DNA from: Chryseobacterium indoltheticum
GTDB taxonomy: Bacteria; Bacteroidota; Bacteroidia; Flavobacteriales; Weeksellaceae
Assembly: GCF_003815915.1 (NCBI RefSeq)
Contig: NZ_CP033929.1
Span: forward strand, 62,001 to 126,000
Length of the DNA stretch: 64,000 bases
Direction: 5' to 3'
The first letter of the stretch is position 1, and each line of letters begins with the position of its first letter. Below are positions 36,505-46,323 of the stretch, in pieces. A model generated the notes under the pieces. That model had not been told where the DNA came from, did no database searches, and saw only the letters and a list, made by a program, of their open reading frames with translations. The translations under genes and the position numbers were made by a program.

Positions 36505-36957
36505 ATGAAAAATTTCACTTGGGGACACGGTATTTTTTTAGCTCTAGCCTCATTTATTATATTTATTTTATCAATGATTTTTCTTTTTCCAAACGGACAG
36601 AAAAACTCTGAAATGGTGACCGACAAATATTATGAAGAAGAACTTCTTTACCAGTCTGTAATTGATGCTAAGAAAAGAGCAGACTTACTTGAAGAAAAAC
36701 CGGCGTATTCTCAATCCGCTGAAGGAATTAAATTGACCTTTCCAGAAGGTATCGACAACTCAAATTCTGTGGTAAGTTTTGTCTTAAACAGATCTGATGA
36801 TCAAAATCTGGATGTTAAAAAGACGGTTAAGCTAGATGCAAATCGGGCATTCGTTATTCCTGCTTCGGTTTTGAAAAATGGTAATTATACTTTAAGACTC
36901 CATTGGATAAAAGATAAAATCGACTACAGACTCGATTATGACGTGATATGGAAATAG
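36505..36957 (+). CDS. ccoH: FixH/CcoH family protein
   Basis: A 150-residue protein with a single N-terminal helix (GIFLALASFIIFILSMIF) and a periplasmic beta-sandwich of the FixH type. YYEEELLYQSVIDAKKRADL is the most typical stretch. CcoH assists assembly of the cbb3 oxidase. It overlaps the SafE-like gene by 10 bases. Confidence 0.9.
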   Translation: MKNFTWGHGIFLALASFIIFILSMIFLFPNGQKNSEMVTDKYYEEELLYQSVIDAKKRADLLEEKPAYSQSAEGIKLTFPEGIDNSNSVVSFVLNRSDDQNLDVKKTVKLDANRAFVIPASVLKNGNYTLRLHWIKDKIDYRLDYDVIWK

Positions 36958-37709
36958 CATTGATCATATCTGCAATTGGTTTAGGCTTCGCATCCGGTTT
37001 TCACTGTATCGGAATGTGCGGTCCCATAGCGTTATCAATGGGTTTAACCAAAAAGCAGGCTACGAATTACTATCTTCAAAATCTCACGTATCAGTTCGGG
37101 AGAATTGTCACTTATGCTTTTTTAGGTGCAATTCTGGGAATTGTAGGTCAGGGATTTGAGATGGCAGGCTTTCAGCAATATCTTACCATCGGAGTGGGGG
37201 TTTTGCTGATCATCATGGCATTATTTTCATTTGGTGGAAAAGATTTTGCTTCAAAAATTCCTTTTATTTCCAAATTTCTTTTTAAAGTTAAATCAAACCT
37301 TGGAAAACTGCTTCAGAAAGCAGATTACCGCTCAAGATTCACCACAGGTATTCTGAATGGATTTTTACCATGCGGAATGGTCTATATGGCTTTAACGGCA
37401 AGTCTTGCAAGTGGCGGAATTTGGCAGGGCGCTTCTTTTATGGCATTATTTGGATTGGGTACACTTCCATTTATGTTTACTGTCGTCTTAGTCGGAAATC
37501 TGATGAATCAGGCATTTAGAACTAAAATTTTAAAAGCAATTCCTGTTGTAATGATTATCCTTGGTGGATTGTTTATTCTACGAGGCCTTGAACTTGGAAT
37601 CCCTTACATCTCTCCGCCATCGGAAGCAATGAAAGTTTCTCCGGAACATGATGTGAATTGTCACAATACAGATCCTAATCATAAACATAATGCGGTAACG
37701 TGTCATTAA
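36948..37709 (+). CDS. Sulfite-exporter TauE/SafE (DsbD_2-like) membrane protein of the cco locus
   Basis: A 253-residue protein with six predicted helices. It has the DsbD-like cysteines in FHCIGMCGPIALSMG and GFLPCGMVYMAL. This family sits at the end of cbb3 loci and is thought to handle copper or thiol chemistry during assembly. The C-terminal tail (about 232-253) is rich in His and Cys (HDVNCHNTDPNHKHNAVTCH), a likely metal-binding segment. It overlaps ccoH by 10 bases, so it is the last translated member of the locus. Confidence 0.85.
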   Translation: MEIALIISAIGLGFASGFHCIGMCGPIALSMGLTKKQATNYYLQNLTYQFGRIVTYAFLGAILGIVGQGFEMAGFQQYLTIGVGVLLIIMALFSFGGKDFASKIPFISKFLFKVKSNLGKLLQKADYRSRFTTGILNGFLPCGMVYMALTASLASGGIWQGASFMALFGLGTLPFMFTVVLVGNLMNQAFRTKILKAIPVVMIILGGLFILRGLELGIPYISPPSEAMKVSPEHDVNCHNTDPNHKHNAVTCH

Positions 37710-37718
37710 TTAATCATT

Positions 37719-38735
37719 ATGAAACATACATTTAGTTTTTTATTTATAATTCTGTCTCATTTTTTTCTCTCTCAACAAGGAAAAATAATTAATAATCAAT
37801 CTATAGCTTTCGAGATTTCAGATAAAAATGATCCTATAGAATTATTGTCTATGACACAAAATTAGATCATAAAAAACCGGTATTCTTATGGTGCCAAGGG
37901 TCTTTACCCTATCCAATGTATGTCAATTCGAAAGAAGAAGGACTTTGGCTAATTGGAGGCGGAATTACCAATTTTGACATTGCCAATATTGTAAAAAATT
38001 ATCACTTGGTTATCATTTCAATGCCTAAAACACCTTTAATAACTGACGAAAAAAGATATTAATGAATCTTATTGGTATTATGGTAATTCTAAAAATGAAA
38101 ATCAGCCCACTTTAGAGTTCCAAAAAGCAGATTATTTAGAAAATTACGCAAATCGCGCTCAAAAAGTTCTCAAATTTTTAAATAAGCAAAATGGGTAGAC
38201 CATTCGCAATTAATTGTTGCGGGTTCTTCTCAAGGTTCGAAAGTTGCGACTAAAGTTGCGGTTGCTAATAAAAATGTTTCTAAACTGGGATTATTTTCAG
38301 CAAATCCATTTGGAAGAATTGATCAGAGCATCAGAGCGTATCGAAAAAATGCAGAAAAAAAACAAATCTCTTGGGAAGAGGCCAATAAAGGAATTGAAGA
38401 GGAATATCAAATGTTCAGAGATGCGTACAACCCAAAAAAGTTAGCACAAAGACCAGAACTTCTTGCCTGGAAATCTTTCTCAGTACCTTTATTAAACGAT
38501 TGGTTACAATTCAAAAAAACCAATTTATTTAGCCTACGGAACTCATGATATTGCAAGTGATTTAAACGACATCGTTCCGCTTTATTTCATCAGAGAAAAC
38601 AACAACAACCTTACACTGAAAAGATATTTAAATTTCAAACACAATTTCTTTAAAGTGGAAAACGGAAAAGTCAATCACGAAAAACCACATTGGGAAGAAG
38701 TGATGAATAATTTTGTAGCTTGGACGTTGAAGTAG
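37719..38735 (+). pseudogene. Broken alpha/beta-hydrolase gene, four frameshifts
   Basis: A hydrolase-like reading continues across five frame pieces: from 37719 (signal peptide MKHTFSFLFIILSHFF), then from about 37845, 38055, 38192 and 38520 to the stop at 38735. Joined, the pieces read as an exported alpha/beta hydrolase with the nucleophile elbow VAGSSQGSKVA, the acid in AYGTHDIASDL and a late His in HEKPHWEEVM. The frame moves between two phases alternately (phase 0, 2, 0, 2, 0). Two of the shifts fall beside runs of A (near 38050 and 38515), a place where sequencing or slippage errors occur. It starts 9 bases after the cbb3 locus. Confidence 0.85.
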
Positions 38736-38853
38736 AAAGGGAAGGATAATAAAATTATACTTCTCATTTAAAAATAGCATGCATCTGCTTTATTAAAGTT
38801 ACCAGTATAAATTTTCAACGTCACGCATATAAAAATTAATTCAATCGTATAGA

Positions 38854-38884
38854 ATAAAAGCTACCCATATTAGACAGCTTTTAT
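38854..38884. terminator. Hairpin between the broken hydrolase and the DUF1566-like gene
   Basis: ATAAAAGCT (38854-38862) pairs with AGCTTTTAT (38876-38884). It lies between convergent units and could serve either. Flanking A/T runs are weak. The rest of the gap (38736-38909) shows nothing I recognise. Confidence 0.5.
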
Positions 38885-38909
38885 ATTTATTAAAAATCAT
38901 CAATCAAAT

Positions 38910-39806
38910 TTAATATCTCCTAGCTGGATAAACTTTCATATCACTTGACTTTACCAAATCAGAAATTTGAATATTACCAGATAGTTCGTATTTTACATCA
39001 AATGCCGAAATATCAGATTTCTGAGTAGATGTCCAACCGCTACCATAACCATTTATTGATATATTAGCTTTTTTAAGCTCTTGTGAAAGGATAAGTAATT
39101 CCTGACTTGATGGTAAATACCAATCAGACATTCCATTTCTTACAAGATCTAAACAAACTTTTGCAGCACAGTTAACTCCCGGATTATTAGCAGCAATTAT
39201 TATTGAATTCTCCAGACCTTTACCAAAATCAGGATAAGTTCCAGAAATAAACAAATTAAGATCTCCCCATCTTGCCCCTTGTGCAGACGTTCCATAATAA
39301 GCACCTTGAGGGTGAATTTCCATATATCTCCAACCATCAGTGATTTCTCCTTTGTCGTAACCTACGTATCCTCCACCTGGTCCGAAATAACCAGTTGTTT
39401 TAAAACTTGTTTCCGCAGTGTATGTATAAATACCTTCACCTGTTTTTATGAACCCTCTCACATAATATGTTGTATTTGGTTGTAACGTTCCAGACTTTAC
39501 CTCAAAGTTTGTAGGACCTTGTGCGATAGTTGTCACAGAAGCATTGTTGATAACTGTAGGGTTGGGTGTCGTTGCATACACAAAACCAGGTGTTTCACCT
39601 TGTCCATCTTGTTGTACAATATTACCTCTGAATATTGCCGTCGTTGGAAATATTTCTGTTGTTGTACGTAAACTGATTGTTTTTGGAGGTGTCGAAGGAA
39701 TAGGATTTGAAACATTGATAAATGTAGAATCATCAGAATCACTTCCGCCACATGAATTAAGAATCATTACCATTAAGGTAAAAAATAAAAATTTGTATTT
39801 CATCAT
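38910..39806 (-). CDS. Surface lipoprotein with DUF1566/Lcl-type C-terminal domain
   Basis: A 298-residue lipoprotein. The signal peptide MMKYKFLFFTLMVMILNSC carries a lipobox with Cys19, followed by a Gly/Ser/Asp spacer. Residues about 45-140 look like a fibronectin-type strand module (PNTTYYVRGFIKTGEGIYTY). The last 150 residues resemble the Lcl/DUF1566 fold, recognisable by SDWYLPSSQELLILSQELKK and GYGSGWTSTQKSD. That domain is a carbohydrate- or protein-binding lectin-like fold in other cell-surface proteins. The ATG at 39803 is an equally possible start. Not in an obvious operon. Confidence 0.75.
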   Translation of the reverse strand: MMKYKFLFFTLMVMILNSCGGSDSDDSTFINVSNPIPSTPPKTISLRTTTEIFPTTAIFRGNIVQQDGQGETPGFVYATTPNPTVINNASVTTIAQGPTNFEVKSGTLQPNTTYYVRGFIKTGEGIYTYTAETSFKTTGYFGPGGGYVGYDKGEITDGWRYMEIHPQGAYYGTSAQGARWGDLNLFISGTYPDFGKGLENSIIIAANNPGVNCAAKVCLDLVRNGMSDWYLPSSQELLILSQELKKANISINGYGSGWTSTQKSDISAFDVKYELSGNIQISDLVKSSDMKVYPARRY

Positions 39807-39889
39807 TTAAAAATTTGTGACTAAAGTACTTATTTTTTTCAATAAAAAAAGAATTAATATTGAAAATCAACAACATACATTTCACCAAA

Positions 39890-39913
39890 AAAAAGCCACC
39901 GAAATTCGGTGGT
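39890..39913 (-). terminator. Terminator of serS
   Basis: GCCACCGA and TCGGTGG form a GC-rich stem around AAT, with a run of A on the plus strand (run of T on the minus strand) downstream of the serS stop at 39941. Confidence 0.85.
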
Positions 39914-39940
39914 TTCATTATATAAAATAAATTCTAAATT

Positions 39941-41209
39941 TTAATTAATCAATTCAAATCTCGCATATTCAGCGATTTTCTTAGGAAGTTTAATTCCTTC
40001 TGCTGTCTGATTATTTTCAAGCAAAGCTGCCATAATTCTTGGCAAAGCCATTGCAGAACCATTTAACGTATGCACTAACTGAGATTTTCCGTCTGCTTTG
40101 TAACGACACTTCAATCGGTTTGCCTGGAAAGTTTCAAAATTAGAAACTGAACTTACTTCCAACCATTTTTCCTGAGCGGCACTCCAAACTTCAAAATCAT
40201 AAGTCATTGCAGCGGCAAAACCTGTATCACCACCACAAAGTCTTAATACTCTGTATGGCAACTCAAGATCTTCTAAAATAGACTTGATATGTTCTACCAT
40301 TTCTTCCAAAACAGCATAAGAATTCTCAGGTTTCTCTAATCTTACAATTTCTACTTTTTCAAATTGGTGAAGACGGTTCAAACCTCTTACGTGAGCTCCG
40401 TAACTTCCCGCTTCCCTTCTGTAGCATTGTGAAAATGCTGTGTTTTTAATTGGAAGATCTTTTTCGTCCAACAAAACATCACGGTATAAATTCGTCACCG
40501 GAACTTCCGCTGTTGGAATCAGATATAAATCATCTGCATTGATGTAATACATCTGCCCTTCTTTATCCGGCAATTGCCCAGTTCCGTAACCTGAAGCTTC
40601 ATTCACAACATGCGGAGGATTAACTTCAAGATAACCTGCATCCGTATTTTTATCTAAGAAATATTGAACCAAAGCTCTCTGAAGCCTCGCTCCTTTCCCA
40701 AAATACACAGGAAAACCGGCTCCGGCGATTTTTACTCCCAATTCAAAATCGATCAGGTTGTATTTTTTTGCCAGTTCCCAGTGAGGAATCGCACCTTCTC
40801 CTAAACCTTCCACATCATGAGACTGATAAATAATTTCGTTATCATCTGCAGAAACACCAGCCTTTACCAATTCGTAAGGAACGTTTGGAATCTGATACAA
40901 AATAGTAAGCAAAGATTTCTCAATGCCTTCAAGCTGTAACTGTAATTCTTTACTCGACTCTTTGAACTGTGCTGTTTTAGATTTGGATGCTTCAGCTTCT
41001 TCTCTTTTTCCTTCTTTCATTAAAATACCAATTTCTTTGGAGATTTTATTGATCTCTGAAAGTTGAGAATCTAATTCAAACTGAATTTTTTTTCTTTCTT
41101 CATCGGTAACGATAGCCTCGTCTACCAATTCAAGATTCTTGAATTGTCTTTTCTTAAGACCTTCTAAAACGCGTTCTTTATTGTCGCGCAAAAAATTAAC
41201 CTGTAACAT
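39941..41209 (-). CDS. serS: Seryl-tRNA synthetase
   Basis: A 422-residue class II aminoacyl-tRNA synthetase. Residues about 1-105 form the two-helix coiled-coil arm that contacts tRNA(Ser) (ISKEIGILMKEGKREEAEAS). Class II motif 2 is in FSQCYRREAGSYGAHVRGLN and motif 3 in ALPRIMAALLENNQ. Conserved VNPPHVVNEASGYGTGQLP is also seen. A terminator follows, and no obvious partner gene is joined to it. Confidence 0.97.
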   Translation of the reverse strand: MLQVNFLRDNKERVLEGLKKRQFKNLELVDEAIVTDEERKKIQFELDSQLSEINKISKEIGILMKEGKREEAEASKSKTAQFKESSKELQLQLEGIEKSLLTILYQIPNVPYELVKAGVSADDNEIIYQSHDVEGLGEGAIPHWELAKKYNLIDFELGVKIAGAGFPVYFGKGARLQRALVQYFLDKNTDAGYLEVNPPHVVNEASGYGTGQLPDKEGQMYYINADDLYLIPTAEVPVTNLYRDVLLDEKDLPIKNTAFSQCYRREAGSYGAHVRGLNRLHQFEKVEIVRLEKPENSYAVLEEMVEHIKSILEDLELPYRVLRLCGGDTGFAAAMTYDFEVWSAAQEKWLEVSSVSNFETFQANRLKCRYKADGKSQLVHTLNGSAMALPRIMAALLENNQTAEGIKLPKKIAEYARFELIN

Positions 41210-41216
41210 AAGTTAG

Positions 41217-41309
41217 TTGTTGGGTGTTTGATGATGGGTGTTTAATGCTAAATTTGATGAAGAAGCTTTTTGATAACTTCCATCATCCTGCATCACACAT
41301 CCCGCAATT
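41217..41309. repeat. Degenerate intergenic repeat with TGGGTGTTT units
   Basis: TGGGTGTTT occurs twice (41221-41229 and 41235-41243), and a partly complementary block (CATCATCCTGCATCACACATCCC) follows at 41282-41304. The pattern looks like an imperfect palindrome of an interspersed type. It sits in the 114-base gap between serS and the next lipoprotein. Confidence 0.35.
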
Positions 41310-41323
41310 ATGCAAATTTAAGA

Positions 41324-41830
41324 TTATTTTATGACTGTTGCCACATTTGGCTGGTCGGGAACTTTTGTAAACACCAATTGGTTGTTATAAAGTACTCTCG
41401 AAACTTCAAAAACAGTTGGTGACGAACGATAAAATATTTCGAGCTTATCTTCAACTACAGGAGCATTCTGCGTTTCGGATATCTTCTTGGTCAAAGAAAC
41501 CTGAATTTCAGATCTATAAATTTTATTTCCATCCGAATCATCTTCTACAAACTGTCTTGTTGCTCCTGCAAGATACTCCAGATAGTAAGTGGAATCAGCA
41601 AGCATCTTACGATTATAGCTTACATTCACATTATCTTTTTCTGCCAGTTCATCAATAAAAGAAACCCCGGTATAAGAACCTATTTCTGTCGGTTTCAAGA
41701 GGTCATTTCCTGATGAATCTTTGATATAAATACTTAAAAGCTGATCTATTTTCTGCAGAGAATCTTCATCACTTCCGCAACTGAGAAGAGTGAGACTGAT
41801 AAGCGTTAAAACAAGAAATATTTTCTTCAT
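41324..41830 (-). CDS. Predicted lipoprotein, unknown function
   Basis: A 168-residue protein with signal peptide and lipobox (MKKIFLVLTLISLTLLSC, Cys18), then an acidic linker and an 140-residue beta-rich domain with no family I recognise (LEYLAGATRQFVEDDSDGNK, IFYRSSPTVFEVSRVLYNN). It could be a fimbrial or gliding-associated lipoprotein, but nothing in the sequence says so. It lies between asnB and serS on the same strand, 34 bases after asnB and 114 before serS. Confidence 0.75.
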   Translation of the reverse strand: MKKIFLVLTLISLTLLSCGSDEDSLQKIDQLLSIYIKDSSGNDLLKPTEIGSYTGVSFIDELAEKDNVNVSYNRKMLADSTYYLEYLAGATRQFVEDDSDGNKIYRSEIQVSLTKKISETQNAPVVEDKLEIFYRSSPTVFEVSRVLYNNQLVFTKVPDQPNVATVIK

Positions 41831-41864
41831 TCTTACAAAGATAAAATATTAATGAAAAATAAGT

Positions 41865-43766
41865 TTATTGATTTTCAAAATATTTCTGATACCAAAGCTC
41901 AAAAGTCACCAATTGCCAGATTTTCACACAATCGTACTCGTTTTTTTCATTGTTCCACCATTGATCAATAATTTCTGGCTTGAAGAAATTTCTCTTTTTT
42001 AAGCTATTCAGATTTTCAAGAATAAATTCTCTTACTTTCGGCTCGGTTTTAATAAAATGAGCAAGTGGAAAAGAAAATCCACGCTTTGGCATTTTCAGAA
42101 TTTCTGCAGGAAGATATTGGTCTGCAACTTTCCTTAAAAGTGGTTTATTCTTAATTCCGTTGTATCGTAATTTCTCAGGTAAAGAGGAAACATAATCAAT
42201 CAAATCGTTGCTCAAATAAGGATAACGAAATTCAACACCATATTTCATTGCACTCAAATCATCTCTGAAAACATGGTGTGAAGAAAGTGAATATTTCATA
42301 TCATACTCAAAAAGACCTTGATAATCTTTGGTTTCAGATAATTTTTTATCTTTTAAATTCGTTTTAATTGTATTAAAAACAACATCAGAAAAAATGCTTT
42401 TAGCCTCAAAAGGTTTCATACCAACCTGACTTTGTCTGAAAAAATCAAGCATATCGTCCTGAGAAAAATAATTTTTTACTTTTCTTGAAAAATCATCATT
42501 GGTAAAAATAAAATGGCGGACCGCATTAAACTTTCTCATCGAAAGCCATTTATTAAGCTTTATAGAATGAGAATATCCCGCAAAAAGCTCATCGGCTCCA
42601 TTTCCGCTTAAGACAACTTTAAATCCTTTATTCTTTGCAAATTCTGCAGCGTTCATCAGGACTTCAAGACTGCTGTATGGTTCTTCAAAATGCTGAACAT
42701 TTTCTTTTAATTGGTTTAAAATCTCTTCATCAGAAACTTTTTTCACATCATGCTGAATATCAATTTTTTCAGCCATTAAAGAAGCATTTTTCACTTCGCT
42801 TTCCGAAAATTGATAAGAAATGGTAAATGCGTTGATGTCACTTTTGAATGGTTTAGCTTTCGCAGTAATCAAGGTTGAATCTATTCCGCCACTCATCATA
42901 CTTGTGACCGGAACGTCAGCAAAAAGCTGTTCTTTAATACTTTCAGCAAGTAAACCATCTACTTTTGCAGCCGCTTCTTCTGCCGTAATATTTTCTATTT
43001 TTTTAGTCGGAAAATTCCAATAAAGTTGTTTTGATATTGAGAAATCATTTAAATCTAAAACTAAGAAAGAAGCAGGATCTAATGAAAATATATTTTGAAA
43101 ACACGTCTCCGGCGCTAACGTGGTTTGAAAAAGAAAATTAGTGTAAACTCCATTCCAATTGATTTCTGGCTTGATGTATTCATTTTTCAGAATAGATTTT
43201 ATTTCGGAAGCCCAAACTAAAACATTTTCATTTTTAAAATAAAACAAAGGCTTTAAACCTACTCTATCTCTTCCAAGAATCAACTTTTGTTTTTCTAAAT
43301 CGACTAAAGCAATGGCAAACATACCGTCAAATCGGGAAAACATTTCCGTTCCCCACTCTTCGTACGATTTTAAAATAACTTCTGTATCTGAATTGCTTTT
43401 AAAATGATAACCTAAAATTTCAAGCTCTTTGCGGAGTTTTTTAAAATTATAAATCTCTCCATTGAATGTAATCGTAATTTTATCATTATCTGAAAGCATC
43501 GGTTGATGACCTTTTTCAGATAAATCTAAAATGGAAAGTCTGCGAAAACCTAAAGCAATTTTTGAAGAAAATTCATTTAAAACAGGAAAAGTTTCTTTAA
43601 TTTTTTGTATTGAATCTTTTCCAGAGAAAGATTTACCATAAAAACCATCAGAAATCCAGAAACCTTCATCATCCGGCCCGCGGTGACGAATTGCATTATT
43701 CATCTCTAAAATATTTTTAGACGAAATTTCTTTCCTGAATGAATAATAACCGCAGATGCCGCACAT
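41865..43766 (-). CDS. asnB: Asparagine synthetase, glutamine-hydrolysing
   Basis: A 633-residue two-domain enzyme that makes asparagine from aspartate with glutamine as nitrogen donor and ATP. The N-terminal glutaminase domain (about 1-210) begins with the processed MCGICGYYSF, so Cys2 is the nucleophile, and includes RHRGPDDEG and FNGEIYNF. The synthetase domain follows with the pyrophosphate loop SGGIDSTLI near residue 290. In polysaccharide clusters such enzymes also amidate sugars; here a flippase and glycosyltransferase lie directly upstream on the same strand, so a role in glycan modification is possible. Confidence 0.93.
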   Translation of the reverse strand: MCGICGYYSFRKEISSKNILEMNNAIRHRGPDDEGFWISDGFYGKSFSGKDSIQKIKETFPVLNEFSSKIALGFRRLSILDLSEKGHQPMLSDNDKITITFNGEIYNFKKLRKELEILGYHFKSNSDTEVILKSYEEWGTEMFSRFDGMFAIALVDLEKQKLILGRDRVGLKPLFYFKNENVLVWASEIKSILKNEYIKPEINWNGVYTNFLFQTTLAPETCFQNIFSLDPASFLVLDLNDFSISKQLYWNFPTKKIENITAEEAAAKVDGLLAESIKEQLFADVPVTSMMSGGIDSTLITAKAKPFKSDINAFTISYQFSESEVKNASLMAEKIDIQHDVKKVSDEEILNQLKENVQHFEEPYSSLEVLMNAAEFAKNKGFKVVLSGNGADELFAGYSHSIKLNKWLSMRKFNAVRHFIFTNDDFSRKVKNYFSQDDMLDFFRQSQVGMKPFEAKSIFSDVVFNTIKTNLKDKKLSETKDYQGLFEYDMKYSLSSHHVFRDDLSAMKYGVEFRYPYLSNDLIDYVSSLPEKLRYNGIKNKPLLRKVADQYLPAEILKMPKRGFSFPLAHFIKTEPKVREFILENLNSLKKRNFFKPEIIDQWWNNEKNEYDCVKIWQLVTFELWYQKYFENQ

Positions 43767-43841
43767 ATTTTAAAACTTTTTCGATTGGTAAAAATAAGGA
43801 TTTGATTTTAGTACGTTACATTAATTCTAACCAAGAAAACA

Positions 43842-45104
43842 TCAATGACCTTTTTTAGAAAAAGTTTTAATCAACGTATTAATTTCATCTTTAGAAATGA
43901 TGTAATCTTTTATTTTAAATTCGGTAGACTGATAAAATTTCCAGAATAATATCGTTGCAGAAACTACGTAAGATAAGGTCGTTACAAAACAAGCTCCCCA
44001 AATTCCCCATTTTGGAATAGCAAAAAATGAAAAAATAACCGTTATAAATAATCCTACAATCGATTTTATATTTAATATTTTCAACTCTTTAATTCCTGAA
44101 AAATAATAACCGATCATATCGCTTACTGCAATTGCTAAAATTCCAGGAGCTAATAAAAGCATAATGAGTTTGGTTTCATTAAATTCTTTTCCAAAAATAA
44201 AAGGATACACAAAGTCCGGAATAATCAGAATTCCTAAGACAAAAACAAGCATTAATGTGAATGAAAGTTTTAACGAAGACTTGGTTTTAACAATAGATTC
44301 TTCCCTATTCTCACTGTTTACAACATCAGAATAGAGAACGACCGCAATACTTCTTGTGATCGTCCATATTGCTTCTGAAAATGTGATTCCGATAGAAAAG
44401 ATTCCGACAACAGCAATTCCTTCAAAGTATTCTAAAAAATAAAAAGAAAGCCTATAGTTTAAAAACTGAATGAATGCACTCAACTGAGTTTTCCAACCGT
44501 ATTCGAACATATTGATGAATACAAATTTTGAAAATGAAAATTCTGAAAATTTACATTTCTTCAGGATTAGAATAAGACTCGTCAAAAACAGAAATGCTAA
44601 GCAGAAAATCTGAGCTAAAAAGTAAACCGAAACATCTTTCAGCTTAACTATATAAATCAAAATTGCGATAAATAAAACATGAAAAAACTGCTGTAAAACA
44701 GTATAAATATTGAAAAACCGAATATTCTGCGTCCCAATAAACAGACTAATATTGGTTGATAAAAGTGATGAAAAAACAGAAATACCAATCAAATAATATA
44801 GAAACTCATTCTGAATGGCCGCAAAACTGAATATCAAAGGAACCGCAGTTCCTACAATGAGCGACCAGAGATAAGAGTAAACCAGAACCTGCTCTACCTT
44901 AAATTTTCTTGCGAAATAAGATGTGCTGCTTCCGGAAAAAATACTGCTAAAAAAACTTACCAGAGCTACATTGGCAATGACAATTGAGATCGTGCCTTTT
45001 CCTTCACTTCCCCACATGTTGGTAGAAAAGATGACCAGACCAAAGCTCAAAATCAAAATTAAGAACCTCGAAATAAAAGTCTGAACAACTTTAAGCTGCT
45101 TCAT
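43842..45104 (-). CDS. Polysaccharide flippase, Wzx/MATE-like membrane protein
   Basis: A 420-residue polytopic membrane protein with about twelve helices, of the polysaccharide biosynthesis/O-antigen flippase type. Typical stretches are MWGSEGKGTISIVIANVALV near residue 35 and NMFEYGWKTQLSAFIQFLNY near 195. It would move lipid-linked oligosaccharide across the inner membrane. Its start overlaps the glycosyltransferase gene stop by 4 bases, so both are translated together, and asnB follows 75 bases after. Confidence 0.82.
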   Translation of the reverse strand: MKQLKVVQTFISRFLILILSFGLVIFSTNMWGSEGKGTISIVIANVALVSFFSSIFSGSSTSYFARKFKVEQVLVYSYLWSLIVGTAVPLIFSFAAIQNEFLYYLIGISVFSSLLSTNISLFIGTQNIRFFNIYTVLQQFFHVLFIAILIYIVKLKDVSVYFLAQIFCLAFLFLTSLILILKKCKFSEFSFSKFVFINMFEYGWKTQLSAFIQFLNYRLSFYFLEYFEGIAVVGIFSIGITFSEAIWTITRSIAVVLYSDVVNSENREESIVKTKSSLKLSFTLMLVFVLGILIIPDFVYPFIFGKEFNETKLIMLLLAPGILAIAVSDMIGYYFSGIKELKILNIKSIVGLFITVIFSFFAIPKWGIWGACFVTTLSYVVSATILFWKFYQSTEFKIKDYIISKDEINTLIKTFSKKGH

Positions 45105-46243
45105 GGATTGTTTTTTGGTAAAGAATTTTTGATAAAGTTAACAAAAGAATTCTTGATGACATTCCAATTGTAATTTTGCATAAACTCTTTTCTGGCATTG
45201 GCTGCATGAAGATGATAAAGTTTTGGTTCGTTAAGATAAGCTTCAATATAATCTGCAATCTTTTTAGAATAATTTGGATTCACCAAATATCCAAAATCAG
45301 AAACATCAATATGCTTTCTGATTCCTTTTAAATCTGAATAGATAATGGGTTTTCCCGCTCCGATATAATAGAAAAGTTTAATAGGCAGCGAATGATGATT
45401 TTCAAAATTAAAATTCCTTAAGTCAAAACAAATATCAGCATCAGCAAAAGCTTTTGTAAATTCTTCGAAAGAAGTCGGTTTTCTGATTTCGATATTTTTG
45501 ACTGAAGATTGGGCAAGAATATCCGAGAAATAAATTTCGTCCTCTATTTTTCTCGTAGAACCAACAATCAAAATTTTGATATTTAACTGAGGATTTCTTT
45601 TATGAAGTTCTTCAACTGCATTGAAAAAATTTCCGATTCCTTTATCTTCTGAAATTGCGCCTGTGTAACAAAGCGTTATTTCATTTGGCTTTAATTCCTT
45701 AATGTTTTCAGAAACGAATCGTTCGTGAGGATAATACGGCAGGATGATTTTCTTTTTAAAAGGAAAAAAATAAGCCAATGGAAACTTTTTAGTTTCTTCA
45801 CCAAAGATAAAATAAGTACTTAAAAAACCAGCGTACAGCTGAATCAGAAAAAATTTGAATCCATGAACCCATTTCATCAGAAAATTGTAATTCTGAAGCA
45901 TCGACATTGCAGGATACCATTCTGTGATATCGTAAACGATACTTACTTTTTTCGTTTTACTGAATTTTTTAGCCGCAATTACGGCAATCGGTTCAGAACA
46001 AATGATACAATCCGGCTGAAAAGAATTGCAGACTTCCGTAAATTTCTGAATTTTTGTCTGTACAGATTCGTTTAAAATATCAAAAGACTCAATCTCAATA
46101 CCATCAATTTCCCCTTTAAAATAGCTTGTTAAACTACAAATCTTAACGTCAAAATTATTTATAACCAATTCTTTTGCCTGATGAAAAAAGATTCTGTCAT
46201 CATCAAAATTATGTGCAGTGGTTAAGAATAGAATTTTTGGCAT
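45101..46243 (-). CDS. Glycosyltransferase, GT4-like
   Basis: A 380-residue glycosyltransferase of the GT-B fold. The N-terminal Rossmann half has ILFLTTAHNFDDDRIFFHQA; the C-terminal half contains CYTGAISEDKGIGNFF, and the nucleotide-sugar region is marked by ICFDLRNFNFENHHSLPIKL and FYYIGAGKPIIYSD. The donor and acceptor cannot be told. It is the first gene of the unit with flippase and asnB, which points to capsule, O-antigen or exopolysaccharide synthesis. Confidence 0.82.
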   Translation of the reverse strand: MPKILFLTTAHNFDDDRIFFHQAKELVINNFDVKICSLTSYFKGEIDGIEIESFDILNESVQTKIQKFTEVCNSFQPDCIICSEPIAVIAAKKFSKTKKVSIVYDITEWYPAMSMLQNYNFLMKWVHGFKFFLIQLYAGFLSTYFIFGEETKKFPLAYFFPFKKKIILPYYPHERFVSENIKELKPNEITLCYTGAISEDKGIGNFFNAVEELHKRNPQLNIKILIVGSTRKIEDEIYFSDILAQSSVKNIEIRKPTSFEEFTKAFADADICFDLRNFNFENHHSLPIKLFYYIGAGKPIIYSDLKGIRKHIDVSDFGYLVNPNYSKKIADYIEAYLNEPKLYHLHAANARKEFMQNYNWNVIKNSFVNFIKNSLPKNNP

Positions 46244-46323
46244 AGAAGTGCGTATTCAAAAAATTCCTCATCAGTTTCTATGAATCAGAAACCAAGAGGA
46301 ATTTTCATTATTTCATTAAGGAA

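Noticed and set aside
38214..38444. 76-codon basic reading frame inside the broken hydrolase
   Set aside because: It is in another frame than the hydrolase piece D and the homologous reading is much better.
37719..38735. Treating each frame piece of the hydrolase as a separate small gene
   Set aside because: The pieces join to one continuous hydrolase with signal peptide, nucleophile elbow, acid and His in the right order.
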